Positions 43,496 through 51,004 of a stretch of 64,000 bases of DNA are shown piece after piece. Every line of letters begins with the position of its first letter. Positions within the stretch are counted from its first letter, which is position 1. The translations under genes and the position numbers were made by a program. Source of the DNA: Bacteroidota bacterium (GTDB lineage Bacteria > Bacteroidota > Bacteroidia > Chitinophagales > Saprospiraceae); NCBI GenBank assembly GCA_024642665.1, contig JAHEAR010000013.1, forward strand, positions 26,535 through 90,534, written 5' to 3'. The notes beneath the pieces were generated by a model that saw only the letters and a list, made by a program, of their open reading frames with translations, did not search any database and was not told the DNA's origin.

Positions 43496-44413
43496 CTATA
43501 AATTTAAATAATCCGGCAGCTGGGGTCGGGTATTAAGTCCTGCCTCTATAATCGTCATGACTCGCTGTCGCTCCGCCCCTCTAAGTGGTTTTCGCGGTGC
43601 CCGAACGTGTTCTGTTCCGAGTTTTGTCATGACTTCAGCCAGTTTAATATTCTGCACCAGTTGTGCATTAATGTCCAGTTCGAGTATAGGAAGAAACCAT
43701 CTGTGAATGACTCTGGCTTCTTCCATTCGACCTGCTTTAATCAATCGGAAAATTGCAACAGTTTCTGCAGGAAATGCATTTACAAGTCCTGCGACCCATC
43801 CATGTGCCCCCATGACTAATGCTTCCATGGCGATGGTATCCACACCGGTCAAGATCTTCAGTCGGTCACCGAAGGCATTGATCAGTCTTGTGACATTGGA
43901 CAAATCTCTGGTGCTTTCTTTCACTGCCTGAATGTTTTCCCGTTTGATGAGTTTTTCAAACATGGATAGTGTCACTTCAATTTTATAATCAACGGGATTA
44001 TTATAGATCAAAATGGGAAGGTTTGTACTGTTTGCGATTTCATCAAAAAATTCAACGACTTCTTCATCGGTGGGCCGATACAGCATTGGAGGTAAAACCA
44101 TCAATCCATCCGCGCCTGTTGCTTCAGCACGTTGGGCTAAGGTGATAGCCTGTTTTGTCGAACCCTCAGCGACATTGATGAGTATTGGAAATTTCTGGCC
44201 AAAAGCCTGTTGTGTTGCGTTGAGCAGTTCAATGCGCTCGTCATGCGAAATCGTGCTACTCTCTCCCAGCGAACCGCCAATAATTATTCCATCAACACCG
44301 GCATCTGTTTGCGCTTGAATCCCAAATAAGAAAGCCTTCATATCCAGGTGACCGTCAGCGGTAAATTTAGTAGTAACGGCAGGAAATACGCCATTCCAAT
44401 CGATTGCTTTCAT
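43496..44413 (-). CDS. DHDPS-family lyase/deaminase (likely pyrroline-4-hydroxy-2-carboxylate deaminase)
   Basis: The 305-residue TIM-barrel enzyme has the Schiff-base Lys 165 (AVKESTRD) and Tyr 137 (LIYNNPVDY), the GGSLGESSTIS phosphate/carboxylate loop, and the ending of a DapA-like lyase. In hydroxyproline catabolism a member of this family converts pyrroline-4-hydroxy-2-carboxylate to 2-oxoglutarate semialdehyde plus ammonia. The context of epimerase, dehydrogenase and semialdehyde dehydrogenase makes this the best assignment. It is the first gene of the operon, and the four genes cover the whole route to 2-oxoglutarate. No transporter or dedicated regulator is adjacent. Confidence 0.85.
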   Translation of the reverse strand: MKAIDWNGVFPAVTTKFTADGHLDMKAFLFGIQAQTDAGVDGIIIGGSLGESSTISHDERIELLNATQQAFGQKFPILINVAEGSTKQAITLAQRAEATGADGLMVLPPMLYRPTDEEVVEFFDEIANSTNLPILIYNNPVDYKIEVTLSMFEKLIKRENIQAVKESTRDLSNVTRLINAFGDRLKILTGVDTIAMEALVMGAHGWVAGLVNAFPAETVAIFRLIKAGRMEEARVIHRWFLPILELDINAQLVQNIKLAEVMTKLGTEHVRAPRKPLRGAERQRVMTIIEAGLNTRPQLPDYLNL

Positions 44414-44551
44414 ATATGCATAAGTTTACCGACGCAATATATTCAGGAAAATTGACAACCTATGCGGATTGACGGCAGTCCTTCATATCAATGATCAATA
44501 ACTTTTATTTATAAGGAAACAGTGATATTTGTGCAAACACGATTATCCCCA

Positions 44552-45055
44552 ATGAACTTCAAAGCCATCCTTGAAAACTTCCACACCAGACTGTGGTCCT
44601 ATCACATAAAAGTACCTGGTCCTATAGCCAAGCACTTTATTGACAATGGTGACAAACGGGTAGTGTGTACACTCAATGATAGTATCACGTTTCAGGGTGG
44701 CTTAATGCCCGCTGGGGATGGCGTGTATTTTATCAATATCAATAAAAAAATAAGAGATCAACTCCACATAAAGGAAGGTAGTCAGCTCAATGTCAGTCTG
44801 TCAAAAGATGAAAGTGAATATGGCCTGCCGATGCCGGAAGAATTTAAGGAATTGCTTAATCAGGATGAAGAAGGAAGGGAGTGGTTTGAAAAACTCACTC
44901 CGGGTAAAAAGCGCAATCTGATTTATATTGCCGGGCAGGTTAAAAATGTAGATCTGCGGATTCAGCGATCGATGGTCATGTTGGAGCACCTGAAAAGCAA
45001 TGAAGGAAAAATAAATTTCAGGGCGCTTAATGCAGAACTAAAATCTTCAAAATAG
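44552..45055 (+). CDS. YdeI/DUF1905-like protein
   Basis: The 167-residue protein has a DUF1905-type barrel (LWSYHIKVPGPIAKHFIDNG, RVVCTLND, FQGGLMPAGDGVYFININKKIRDQLHIKEGSQLNVSLSKD) and a C-terminal helical part of the YdeI type (LTPGKKRNLIYIAGQVKNVDLRIQRSMVMLEHLKS). These proteins are small and cytoplasmic; a role in bacteriocin or stress tolerance has been suggested but is unproven. ATG at 44552 gives the best N-terminus. It is divergent from the hydroxyproline operon, with about 140 bases of shared upstream DNA. Confidence 0.8.
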   Translation: MNFKAILENFHTRLWSYHIKVPGPIAKHFIDNGDKRVVCTLNDSITFQGGLMPAGDGVYFININKKIRDQLHIKEGSQLNVSLSKDESEYGLPMPEEFKELLNQDEEGREWFEKLTPGKKRNLIYIAGQVKNVDLRIQRSMVMLEHLKSNEGKINFRALNAELKSSK

Positions 45056-45074
45056 AAGTTAAGGCTATTGGTCA

Positions 45075-45132
45075 ATGCGTTTAGAAAGTTTAGCACTCAG
45101 CGCCGGCGGCACCTGTTGTTGAGAGGGTTTAG
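45075..45132 (+). repeat. Dispersed element B, copy 1
   Basis: Left arm ATGCGTTTAGAAAGTTTAG followed by CACTC, and right arm TTGAGAGGGTTTAG, enclose a GC-rich centre (GCGCCGGCGGC). The same arms recur at 50706-50764 with another centre. Confidence 0.65.
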
Positions 45133-45201
45133 CAAAAAAATAAAATCTCAGCGCAGCGGAGGCCACGCTCAACAGGTGTAAGTGAAAAGCGATTCAATGA
45201 T

Positions 45202-45225
45202 GTTGTTGGAGCAAACTCCAACAAC
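45202..45225. repeat. 10-bp perfect hairpin
   Basis: GTTGTTGGAG and CTCCAACAAC enclose a CAAA loop. It overlaps the first tandem repeat unit. Confidence 0.75.
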
Positions 45226-45310
45226 GGCTATAGCCTCGTGAAACAGGGATGCAGGAGAAAACTTCAACAGCGTATAATCTTCATGAAACAGAGATGCAGA
45301 AACAAACTCT
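45209..45310 (+). repeat. Degenerate tandem repeat of about 45 bases, 2.2 copies
   Basis: Units of 46 and 45 bases (45209-45254, 45255-45299), followed by a fragment, share the pattern GA-AAAACT-CAACA-CG...GTGAAACAGGGATGCAG with several substitutions. The region 45056-45380 between the convergent YdeI-like and SET genes contains only these repeats and AT-rich sequence. Confidence 0.6.
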
Positions 45311-45380
45311 TTCTCGATCATCAGGATCGGCTAATTAAGATTGAAATTCGTAATTCGTAATTTTTAATTCCCCTAAAGGT

Positions 45381-46094
45381 CTATTTTTTCTTACCCTTCT
45401 TCTTATCCTCCTTCTTACTCTTCTTTTTGCTTTTAGAAGGCTTGCCGGCTTTGGCGATTTCTTTTATCTTTTTAGCGGCTTTTTTAAACTTTTCTTTTTT
45501 CGCTAATTTTGCAGCCTTGGCCTCTTTTTTCTTTTTTTGTTTAGCTGATTTTTTATCTGCCTTCTCTTTTTTCGCCAATGCTTTTAATCTTTCCTTCTCA
45601 TCCTTTTGCTTTTTCTTAAGGGCATCTTTCTTGTCTTGCTTGGCGATGATCTCGGCATCAATCTGTGTACCTCTGCATTTTGGTGACCCGCAAAAGCAAG
45701 CGAACTCTTTTTTTACTTCATCCGTAATTTTACCATCCACCTGCAAATGATAATCATAGGATAATTCCTCTCCTTGCCTAATTGTACGGATTGCTTCAAT
45801 AAACACCTGGTCACCATCTTGCACTGTTTCGCAGTTTGGATCACATCCGTGATTGACATAACGCGCATCTCCACCGACATTGCCATTGATGACTCTGTTT
45901 TTTCCAATCTGGAATAACATGGTATGGGAGTGTCCATTCTCGTTCTGCGTGCCAATCTTATCGGCTTCCTTTTCGGACACAATCGGGCCTGTGTATTCAA
46001 TCACTCTGGTCCCTTTGCGAATCAGTCTTTTGGCAAATACGCCTCGGCCATGAATCTTTGAATTTCTAACTATGTAATATGGTTGACGAATCAT
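45381..46094 (-). CDS. SET-domain protein lysine methyltransferase with lysine-rich tail
   Basis: The 237-residue protein has a SET domain (1-145). It shows the start IHGRGVFAKRLIRKGTRVIEYTG, the pseudoknot motifs RYVNHGCDPNCE (Asn 81, His 82, Cys 84) and GEELSYDY (107-115), and a post-SET Cys cluster (FACFCGSPKCRG, residues 131-142) that would bind zinc with Cys 84. The rest (about 150-237) is nearly half lysine (for example KKEKADKKSAKQKKKKEAK), like histone H1 or HU extension tails, and should be unstructured and nucleic-acid binding. The product should methylate lysines using SAM; the tail could itself be a substrate or DNA anchor (inference). A near-consensus -7 element (CATCTTTG) lies 23 bases upstream. 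Confidence 0.93.
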   Translation of the reverse strand: MIRQPYYIVRNSKIHGRGVFAKRLIRKGTRVIEYTGPIVSEKEADKIGTQNENGHSHTMLFQIGKNRVINGNVGGDARYVNHGCDPNCETVQDGDQVFIEAIRTIRQGEELSYDYHLQVDGKITDEVKKEFACFCGSPKCRGTQIDAEIIAKQDKKDALKKKQKDEKERLKALAKKEKADKKSAKQKKKKEAKAAKLAKKEKFKKAAKKIKEIAKAGKPSKSKKKSKKEDKKKGKKK

Positions 46095-46116
46095 ATGCTT
46101 ATTAAATTTTGGGTAT

Positions 46117-46124
46117 CAAAGATG
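46117..46124 (-). promoter_or_regulatory. Likely -7 element of the SET gene
   Basis: The minus strand reads CATCTTTG, one base from TAnnTTTG, about 22 bases before the ATG. Confidence 0.35.
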
Positions 46125-46299
46125 AGCATAACCATCCAATATTTACCATAACTTTCAGGAATTAATCCCATTCCTAAACAAAATTTACATTACACGCATT
46201 GCCAAAGAGAAAATACTATGTTGGCCTACTGAACATTTATATACTTTATTGAGTTTTTCTGAATCAATCAACTTGTAAGTCACAAATCACTTTTTTACC

Positions 46300-46307
46300 T
46301 ATTTTTG
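46300..46307 (+). promoter_or_regulatory. -7 element of the DUF3078-like gene
   Basis: TATTTTTG matches TAnnTTTG exactly, 33 bases before the ATG. A TTG lies 24 bases upstream, slightly longer than the consensus spacing. Confidence 0.5.
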
Positions 46308-46340
46308 GCACAAACCTTTATTATTAAAATCACATCTACT

Positions 46341-47279
46341 ATGTACAAAAGACACTTATACCTCCTGATTTCATTACTATCCTTTGGCGCTTTGCGCGCT
46401 CAAACGGTAGAAGAAATGACCGCCTTGAAAGATGCTAAATCGGCAGAACTGGCGACTCTCCAAACACAATTGGATGCGCTCACAACACAAGTAGATGGCC
46501 TGACCGCAGAGGTCGATGATCTGACTGACAAAATCACCCCCTACCCAAGATGGGATATCGGTGGACACGGGAATATCGGTCTGAATATTTCTCAATACAG
46601 CAACTGGCTGTCCAAATCATCCCCAAACACAGCGGCTTTGTCCGTCGGGATTACCGGAAGTGCTTTTGCTAATCTTGATCAGAAAAAATATTTCTGGAAT
46701 AACGCCATGAACTTTTCATTCGGTTGGCAGCGATTTAAAGATGATGATGATCCAAATGAGAATGGGGACTTCAAAGTGACATCAGATGTTTTTAGCTTAA
46801 GGACTTTATTAGGCTATAAACTTTCAAAAAACCTTGCCATATCTGCTTTAGCAGAGTATCGTACCACTATTCTTGAAAATACAAATGACCCCGGCTACCT
46901 GGATCTTGGAGCGGGTCTCACGTGGACCCCGATCACAGACCTTGTCGTGGTCGTCCATCCTTTAGATTACAACTTCGTTTTCAGCAAAGGAGATGGTTAC
47001 GATTATAAAAGTTCTATGGGTGCAAAATTTGTAGTCGATTATAAGCTTGAAATTGTAAAAAATCTGGCATGGACCACCAACTTTTCAGGCTTCATGAGTT
47101 ATAAGTCTTCTGAGCTATCGAACTGGAGTTGGATCAATGGCCTGACCACCAATATCAAAGGTTTCGGATTAGGGCTTGATTTTGGATTGAGAGGTAATAA
47201 GCAGGAAGCCCTGGCGGCCGGATTGACAGATAATCCTCTTCAGTTCTACTGGGTGTTTGGTTTGACGTATGCGTTTTAA
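46341..47279 (+). CDS. Outer-membrane protein with coiled-coil N-terminus (DUF3078-like)
   Basis: The 312-residue product starts at ATG 46341 with a signal peptide (YLLISLLSFGALRAQ). A short heptad-rich coiled coil follows (AELATLQTQLDALTTQVDGLTAEVDDLTDKI). The barrel part has alternating strands (WDIGGHGNIGLNISQYSNWLSK, FWNNAMNFSFGWQRF, LRTLLGYKLSKNLAISALAEY) and ends FYWVFGLTYAF with a terminal Phe. The NISQYSNW motif and layout match DUF3078 proteins. The coiled coil may trimerise it or bind peptidoglycan. G-rich repeats begin just after the stop. Confidence 0.85.
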   Translation: MYKRHLYLLISLLSFGALRAQTVEEMTALKDAKSAELATLQTQLDALTTQVDGLTAEVDDLTDKITPYPRWDIGGHGNIGLNISQYSNWLSKSSPNTAALSVGITGSAFANLDQKKYFWNNAMNFSFGWQRFKDDDDPNENGDFKVTSDVFSLRTLLGYKLSKNLAISALAEYRTTILENTNDPGYLDLGAGLTWTPITDLVVVVHPLDYNFVFSKGDGYDYKSSMGAKFVVDYKLEIVKNLAWTTNFSGFMSYKSSELSNWSWINGLTTNIKGFGLGLDFGLRGNKQEALAAGLTDNPLQFYWVFGLTYAF

Positions 47280-47280
47280 G

Positions 47281-47446
47281 GGATGAGTGATTTGGTGATG
47301 AGTGATTTGGTGAGTGGTGAGTGAAGAGTGGTGAGTGTCGAAGCGCAGCGTCCGCCTGAGGCGGATGCACAGCGCCTTAGGTGGTTGTGCTGCGGTAGAC
47401 CCTGTACTCCGATGTAGGAGATAGTACAGGGGTGAGTGGTTGAGTG
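47281..47446 (+). repeat. GAGTGATTTGGTG/GTGAGTG repeats around element A
   Basis: Degenerate GAGTGA and GTGAGTG units occur from 47281 to 47338 and again from 47431 to 47446. A 95-base palindromic element (next entry) is embedded in them. The rest of the 47280-47762 gap (47447-47745) shows no gene; a small palindrome, CCCGCTCAGCGGG, lies near 47613. Confidence 0.7.
47338..47432 (+). repeat. Dispersed palindromic element A, copy 1
   Basis: The 95-base segment has two hairpins, TCCGCC-TGA-GGCGGA and CCCTGTACT...AGTACAGGG. An inverted copy of nearly the whole segment, with about 12 differences, lies at 50821-50918. Confidence 0.85.
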
Positions 47447-47745
47447 ACAAAAGAAAAATCATCTTTGACTTTGCGAGAACCAAAAAGCTTTCCATTCGAC
47501 ATGCTTTTTACTCCCTTTGCCCCCTACCGTGTCCAAAAGCCACAGTGCTTTGGAATGGGGTACCTCGCTTACATGACTTTTCGTTTTTAACGTATTTTCA
47601 CTGCGCCACTGCTCCCGCTCAGCGGGACCGCGTGAGATAATTTTATTTCAGCACCTCCCGATAGTACCAGGACAAGCAATACCATTCCTGCATTCCTATG
47701 CGCGAAAACAAACCACGTGATTTACTATAAATATTTCCCGCTCCG

Positions 47746-47770
47746 TTTAACCTTTTAACCTCTTAACCTA
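47746..47770 (-). repeat. GGTTAAGAGG repeats at 3' end of the heptosyltransferase gene
   Basis: On the minus strand the segment downstream of the gene reads GGTTAAGAGGTTAAAAGGTT, three units of a GGTTAA-like repeat. The repeat again starts at the stop codon region. Confidence 0.65.
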
Positions 47771-48746
47771 TCCTTGAAACAACCGCATCAATATCAATGT
47801 CTGCGCACTTGAAATGTCCTTTTGGACAAGCTTTATACCCATGCAAACCACAGGGGCGGCAATCCAGTTTCTCAGAAGTTTCAAACACATAAGATGCATC
47901 TGATAAAGGGCCGAAACCAAAGGCAGGAACTGTGGAGCAAAACATAGCTGCAACCGGTGCATTCATGGCCGTAGCGAAATGAAGGGGAGCTGAATCATTG
48001 ACGAAATTCATGAGGGCATTTTTCATCAGTGCCGCAGACTCGAGAAAAGACAATTGACCGGCGAGGATTTGGACATTCTGATCAGGACATGCTTCTTTAA
48101 TTTCTTCACAAAGAGGTATATCACCCTTAGCACCTAACAAAAATATCTTTGAATGCTGAGGCTGCCTTCTAATTAGAGCGATCCATTTGGATGTCGGCCA
48201 TTGCTTCGTAAACCATACAGAAGCAGGAGCGATACAGCTATAGGCGTCAGCTTGTTTTACCTTTTGAAAATCATTTGGCGACGGATATAGTTTTGGTTTG
48301 GCATATGAAGCATCGGTCAATGTTTCAATTAATGCATGATTTCGTTTGACCTCATGCTGATCTGTATCGCCGGCGGAAATAAGATGGGGAACTGATTGGG
48401 AAAACAAAAACGACAGCGGATTTTTATTAAATCCGATGGTGTGTTTTGCGCCTGAGCATGCTGTCAGAAAACCGGAGGCAAAAAAACGCTGTACATTAAT
48501 CACATAGTCGTACTTCTCTTTGCGAATGGTTGACAAAAGATTAAACAGATTTTTATACTTTCCTTTCTTTTTATCAAACACAATCACCTTTCCTATTAGC
48601 GGATGATCCGTCAGAAGCGTTTCATTTCCTTTGCGCAGTAAAAAATCAATCGAACTATCAGGATAATCTTCTTTCAGTTTCTCGACCAGGGAGGTAGCCA
48701 GCACTACATCTCCAATAAAGGCAGTTTGTATAATGAGAAACTTCAT
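47763..48746 (-). CDS. Glycosyltransferase family 9 (heptosyltransferase-like)
   Basis: The 327-residue protein has the GT9 start MKFLIIQTAFIGDVVLATSLVEKLK, then IDFLLRKGNE, CIAPASVWFTKQWPTSKWIALI and the nucleotide-sugar site FVNDSAPLHFATAMNAPVAAMFCSTVPAFGFGP. This is the layout of LPS heptosyltransferases (WaaC/WaaF). It would add heptose or another sugar to the lipopolysaccharide core. The Cys-rich end (CRPCGLHGYKACPKGHFKC) is typical of this family. It lies 62 bases downstream of the ferritin gene on the same strand. Confidence 0.9.
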   Translation of the reverse strand: MKFLIIQTAFIGDVVLATSLVEKLKEDYPDSSIDFLLRKGNETLLTDHPLIGKVIVFDKKKGKYKNLFNLLSTIRKEKYDYVINVQRFFASGFLTACSGAKHTIGFNKNPLSFLFSQSVPHLISAGDTDQHEVKRNHALIETLTDASYAKPKLYPSPNDFQKVKQADAYSCIAPASVWFTKQWPTSKWIALIRRQPQHSKIFLLGAKGDIPLCEEIKEACPDQNVQILAGQLSFLESAALMKNALMNFVNDSAPLHFATAMNAPVAAMFCSTVPAFGFGPLSDASYVFETSEKLDCRPCGLHGYKACPKGHFKCADIDIDAVVSRIG

Positions 48747-48808
48747 AGCCATTGAAAGGCGGAACAATTATATTAGAATGATATTACATCGCCACTGAGC
48801 AGGGAGAA

Positions 48809-49330
48809 TCATTCACCGGCACTTTCCGCTTTTAATGTTGCTTTATTCAGCGACTCAATCTCTTTGTCAATGAAGTAAAGACTTTGAGAGCCGTTGCCAA
48901 TCAAATTTATTTTATCCAGAATTGAACGCATCAGGCCTTCTTCTTCTCTCTGCTCTGCGACGTACCATTGTAAAAATCCATAGGTCGCATGATCCCCTTC
49001 CTTCATGGCTAATTCGACCAGGTCATTGATGGCTTTGGTGACTTTTTGTTCATGCGCCAGTGTATCAGCAAAAACTGCTTTTACGTCTTTAAATTGTGCC
49101 GGTGGTTGTTTGATGGCCGGCACGACCGGAATCGCGTCCATTTCTACCAGGTAATGAAAGATCTTCATCATGTGTTCATTTTCCTCCTGCGCCTGACGAT
49201 ACATAAAGGATGCACATCCCTGCATTGTCTTTCCTTCAAACCAACCCGCCTTAGACAGGTAAAGGAATGAAGCGTATCCTTCCATGGCGATTTGCTCATT
49301 GAGCGACTTTATCATTTTTGTACTTAGCAT
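48809..49330 (-). CDS. Ferritin
   Basis: The 173-residue four-helix protein begins MLSTKMIKSLNEQIAMEGYASFLYLSKAGWF. It carries the ferroxidase residues (Glu of QIAMEGYAS, EENEHMMKIFHYL, LAHEQKVTKAINDL, FLQWYVAEQREEEGLMRSIL). This matches non-haem bacterial ferritin (FtnA). It stores iron as a 24-mer shell. ATG 49330 is preferred. A -7-like element (TATCTTTC) lies about 25 bases upstream. The 343-base gap to the divergent AraC gene has no credible gene. Confidence 0.95.
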   Translation of the reverse strand: MLSTKMIKSLNEQIAMEGYASFLYLSKAGWFEGKTMQGCASFMYRQAQEENEHMMKIFHYLVEMDAIPVVPAIKQPPAQFKDVKAVFADTLAHEQKVTKAINDLVELAMKEGDHATYGFLQWYVAEQREEEGLMRSILDKINLIGNGSQSLYFIDKEIESLNKATLKAESAGE

Positions 49331-49673
49331 GGTCAATTTTTACTATTTAAGTCCGAAAGATAAGAACAATCAATCAAGGCATATGTTTGATCCTTTTCAG
49401 ACAATCGTTTGTAGTCTGCAAACCATATACTCAATTTCAGCGTCTTTATCTTCGAAGGGATCTAAACAACAGCCCTATTTATCAAACTGAACAAATACGG
49501 CTGTCATTTGTCAAACTGATGGGTATCATCCCTGAAAAATTCCTGATGGGTTACCTTTATGGCCTGTTCGTAAGGATCTGCAAAGGCTTGAAGGCTCAAA
49601 ATCAGTTACTTAGCAACATAATTAGCCGAAGGCCATTTTAATAGCCTTCAACATTAAAAGTGAATTGGTACAT
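49331..49673. other. Divergent intergenic region ferritin/AraC
   Basis: No gene is seen. A frame at 49387-49641 (84 codons) has no features and is rejected. A -7-like element, TATCTTTC on the minus strand at 49355-49362, may serve ferritin. Confidence 0.5.
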
Positions 49674-50549
49674 ATGATCAGCAAAATTTCTCTTCAGACC
49701 AAAACCGTTGAAATACCCGGACTGGCGACAGTCACGGGCTATCAGGCGCAGGCTGAAGGCTTAGTTGATTTGGCATGTCAGCCTCAGGATATTTATCTTT
49801 TTTGCCTCAAGCAGGGGGAGCTTCAGATTCATACGTCTTTTATCCCCCACCCAATAGCGCTTTCCGCTGGCGAAGCTATATTTCTGGCTTTTCCTAAAGA
49901 GGAATGGACTGTAAAACTGATTTCCGGTGAGGATACTGTTTACTATACCTCGAAAATGGATATCTCTGCTTTACACCAGATGATCAATCCTGCGTTTGAC
50001 AAAAATCAACTTCACTCAGCGGAAAAGATCAATATGAAAGATCTGATGAAGCTCATTCCTGTCAATCCAGCGCTGGTGGTTTGTTTTGACCAACTGCTTT
50101 ATCACAAATTGCAGTTGCCATTCAAAACCATTTTTGAGCAGGCCAAACTAATGGAGATATTCAGTCAGATACTGGAGGCTGCTTTTGGCCAGAAAATGGA
50201 TGCTTGTCCGGTCATGATGAGCCCTGCGATTGAAAAGAAAATCAGAATGGTCAGAAGGCATATCATCGCTCATCTCGACACTGTGCCTGATCCGGATCAT
50301 CTTGCGGTGGTGTATGAGTTACCTCGCAGCACCTTAAAGGAAGGGTATAAGTATATGTTTGGCAAATCCATTCATCAGTTTCACGCAGATCACAAACTGG
50401 AGTCTGCGATGCAGATGCTGGAGTCCGGAGAAATGCTGGTCAAGGAAATTGCATTCAAAATCGGCTATCAAAACCCGAGTCATTTTATTGCTGCTTTCAA
50501 AAAGAAGTATGGGTATACACCTAAGCAATATTTAAAGCGGGAGGCGTAG
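49674..50549 (+). CDS. AraC family transcriptional regulator
   Basis: The 291-residue protein has an N-terminal cupin-like sensor part (about 1-170: PHPIALSAGEAIFLAFPKEEW) and a C-terminal AraC domain (about 195-290). The domain has two helix-turn-helices, HLAVVYELPRSTLKEGYKYMFG and VKEIAFKIGYQNPSHFIAAFKKKYGYTPKQYLKREA. The second helix-turn-helix and the P-Q-Y end are canonical. It should activate genes in response to a small molecule. The target is not visible; it is not next to the hydroxyproline operon. ATG 49674 is preferred. Purine-rich repeats start at its TAG stop. Confidence 0.92.
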   Translation: MISKISLQTKTVEIPGLATVTGYQAQAEGLVDLACQPQDIYLFCLKQGELQIHTSFIPHPIALSAGEAIFLAFPKEEWTVKLISGEDTVYYTSKMDISALHQMINPAFDKNQLHSAEKINMKDLMKLIPVNPALVVCFDQLLYHKLQLPFKTIFEQAKLMEIFSQILEAAFGQKMDACPVMMSPAIEKKIRMVRRHIIAHLDTVPDPDHLAVVYELPRSTLKEGYKYMFGKSIHQFHADHKLESAMQMLESGEMLVKEIAFKIGYQNPSHFIAAFKKKYGYTPKQYLKREA

Positions 50550-50552
50550 GGC

Positions 50553-50636
50553 GCAAGGCATAGAGCGAAGGGCGCAGGGCGCAGAGCTTAGAGCTTAGAG
50601 CGAAGGGTGCAGAGTTGAGGGGTGAGGACAGAGAGT
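50553..50636 (+). repeat. GGGCGCAGAGC/GAGCTTAGAGC simple repeats
   Basis: Degenerate purine-rich units (GCGCAAGGC, GAGCGAAGG, GAGCTTAGAGC, GAGGGGTGAGG) start 4 bases after the AraC stop codon and run on for about 80 bases. Confidence 0.7.
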
Positions 50637-50705
50637 CTCACATCTAAGATCCAAAAGTCTAAAGTCTGTTTTGTTAAAAGTCTAAATGATAGTGTCATTT
50701 GGTGC

Positions 50706-50764
50706 ATGCGTTGAGAATAGTTTAGCACTCGAAGCCATTGGCTTTGGTTATTGAGAGGGTTTAG
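50706..50764 (+). repeat. Dispersed element B, copy 2
   Basis: The arms ATGCGTTGAGAATAGTTTAG + CACTC and TTGAGAGGGTTTAG are as in the copy at 45075, with a centre that is a near-palindrome (AGCCATTGGCT). Same orientation as copy 1. Confidence 0.65.
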
Positions 50765-50820
50765 TTAAAGGGCTAGAACGATTATGAGAGATATCTGAGT
50801 GAGAAATATTAGTCTAAGGT

Positions 50821-50918
50821 CCCCTGAACTACCTCTTTCATTGGAGTACAGGGTCTACCGCAGCACAACCACCTACTAAGGCGGTGTACATCCGCCCCAG
50901 GCGGACGCTGCGTTTCGA
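50821..50918 (-). repeat. Dispersed palindromic element A, copy 2 (inverted)
   Basis: The reverse complement matches 47338-47432 over its full length with about 12 differences and a 3-base insertion. The two hairpins are retained, although the second has mismatches. The two copies flank the heptosyltransferase, ferritin and AraC genes in opposite orientation. Confidence 0.85.
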
Positions 50919-51004
50919 TCAGGTCTACAGATGAAGGACTGCGCCTTCACGGTGGGTCTTAGGACCAAAAGCATTCGACAAAGAGTACTTAGCTTTACGC
51001 CTTC

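Noticed and set aside
45427..45750. 107-codon Phe-rich + strand frame opposite the SET gene tail
   Set aside because: It is the reverse reading of the AAA/AAG lysine codons, giving artificial Phe/Leu runs.
49387..49641. 84-codon + strand frame between ferritin and AraC genes
   Set aside because: It has no domain, membrane segment or promoter and lies in a divergent regulatory gap.
49674..50549. AraC gene as the regulator of the hydroxyproline operon
   Set aside because: It lies 5 kb from the operon with unrelated genes and repeats between them; no shared site was seen.
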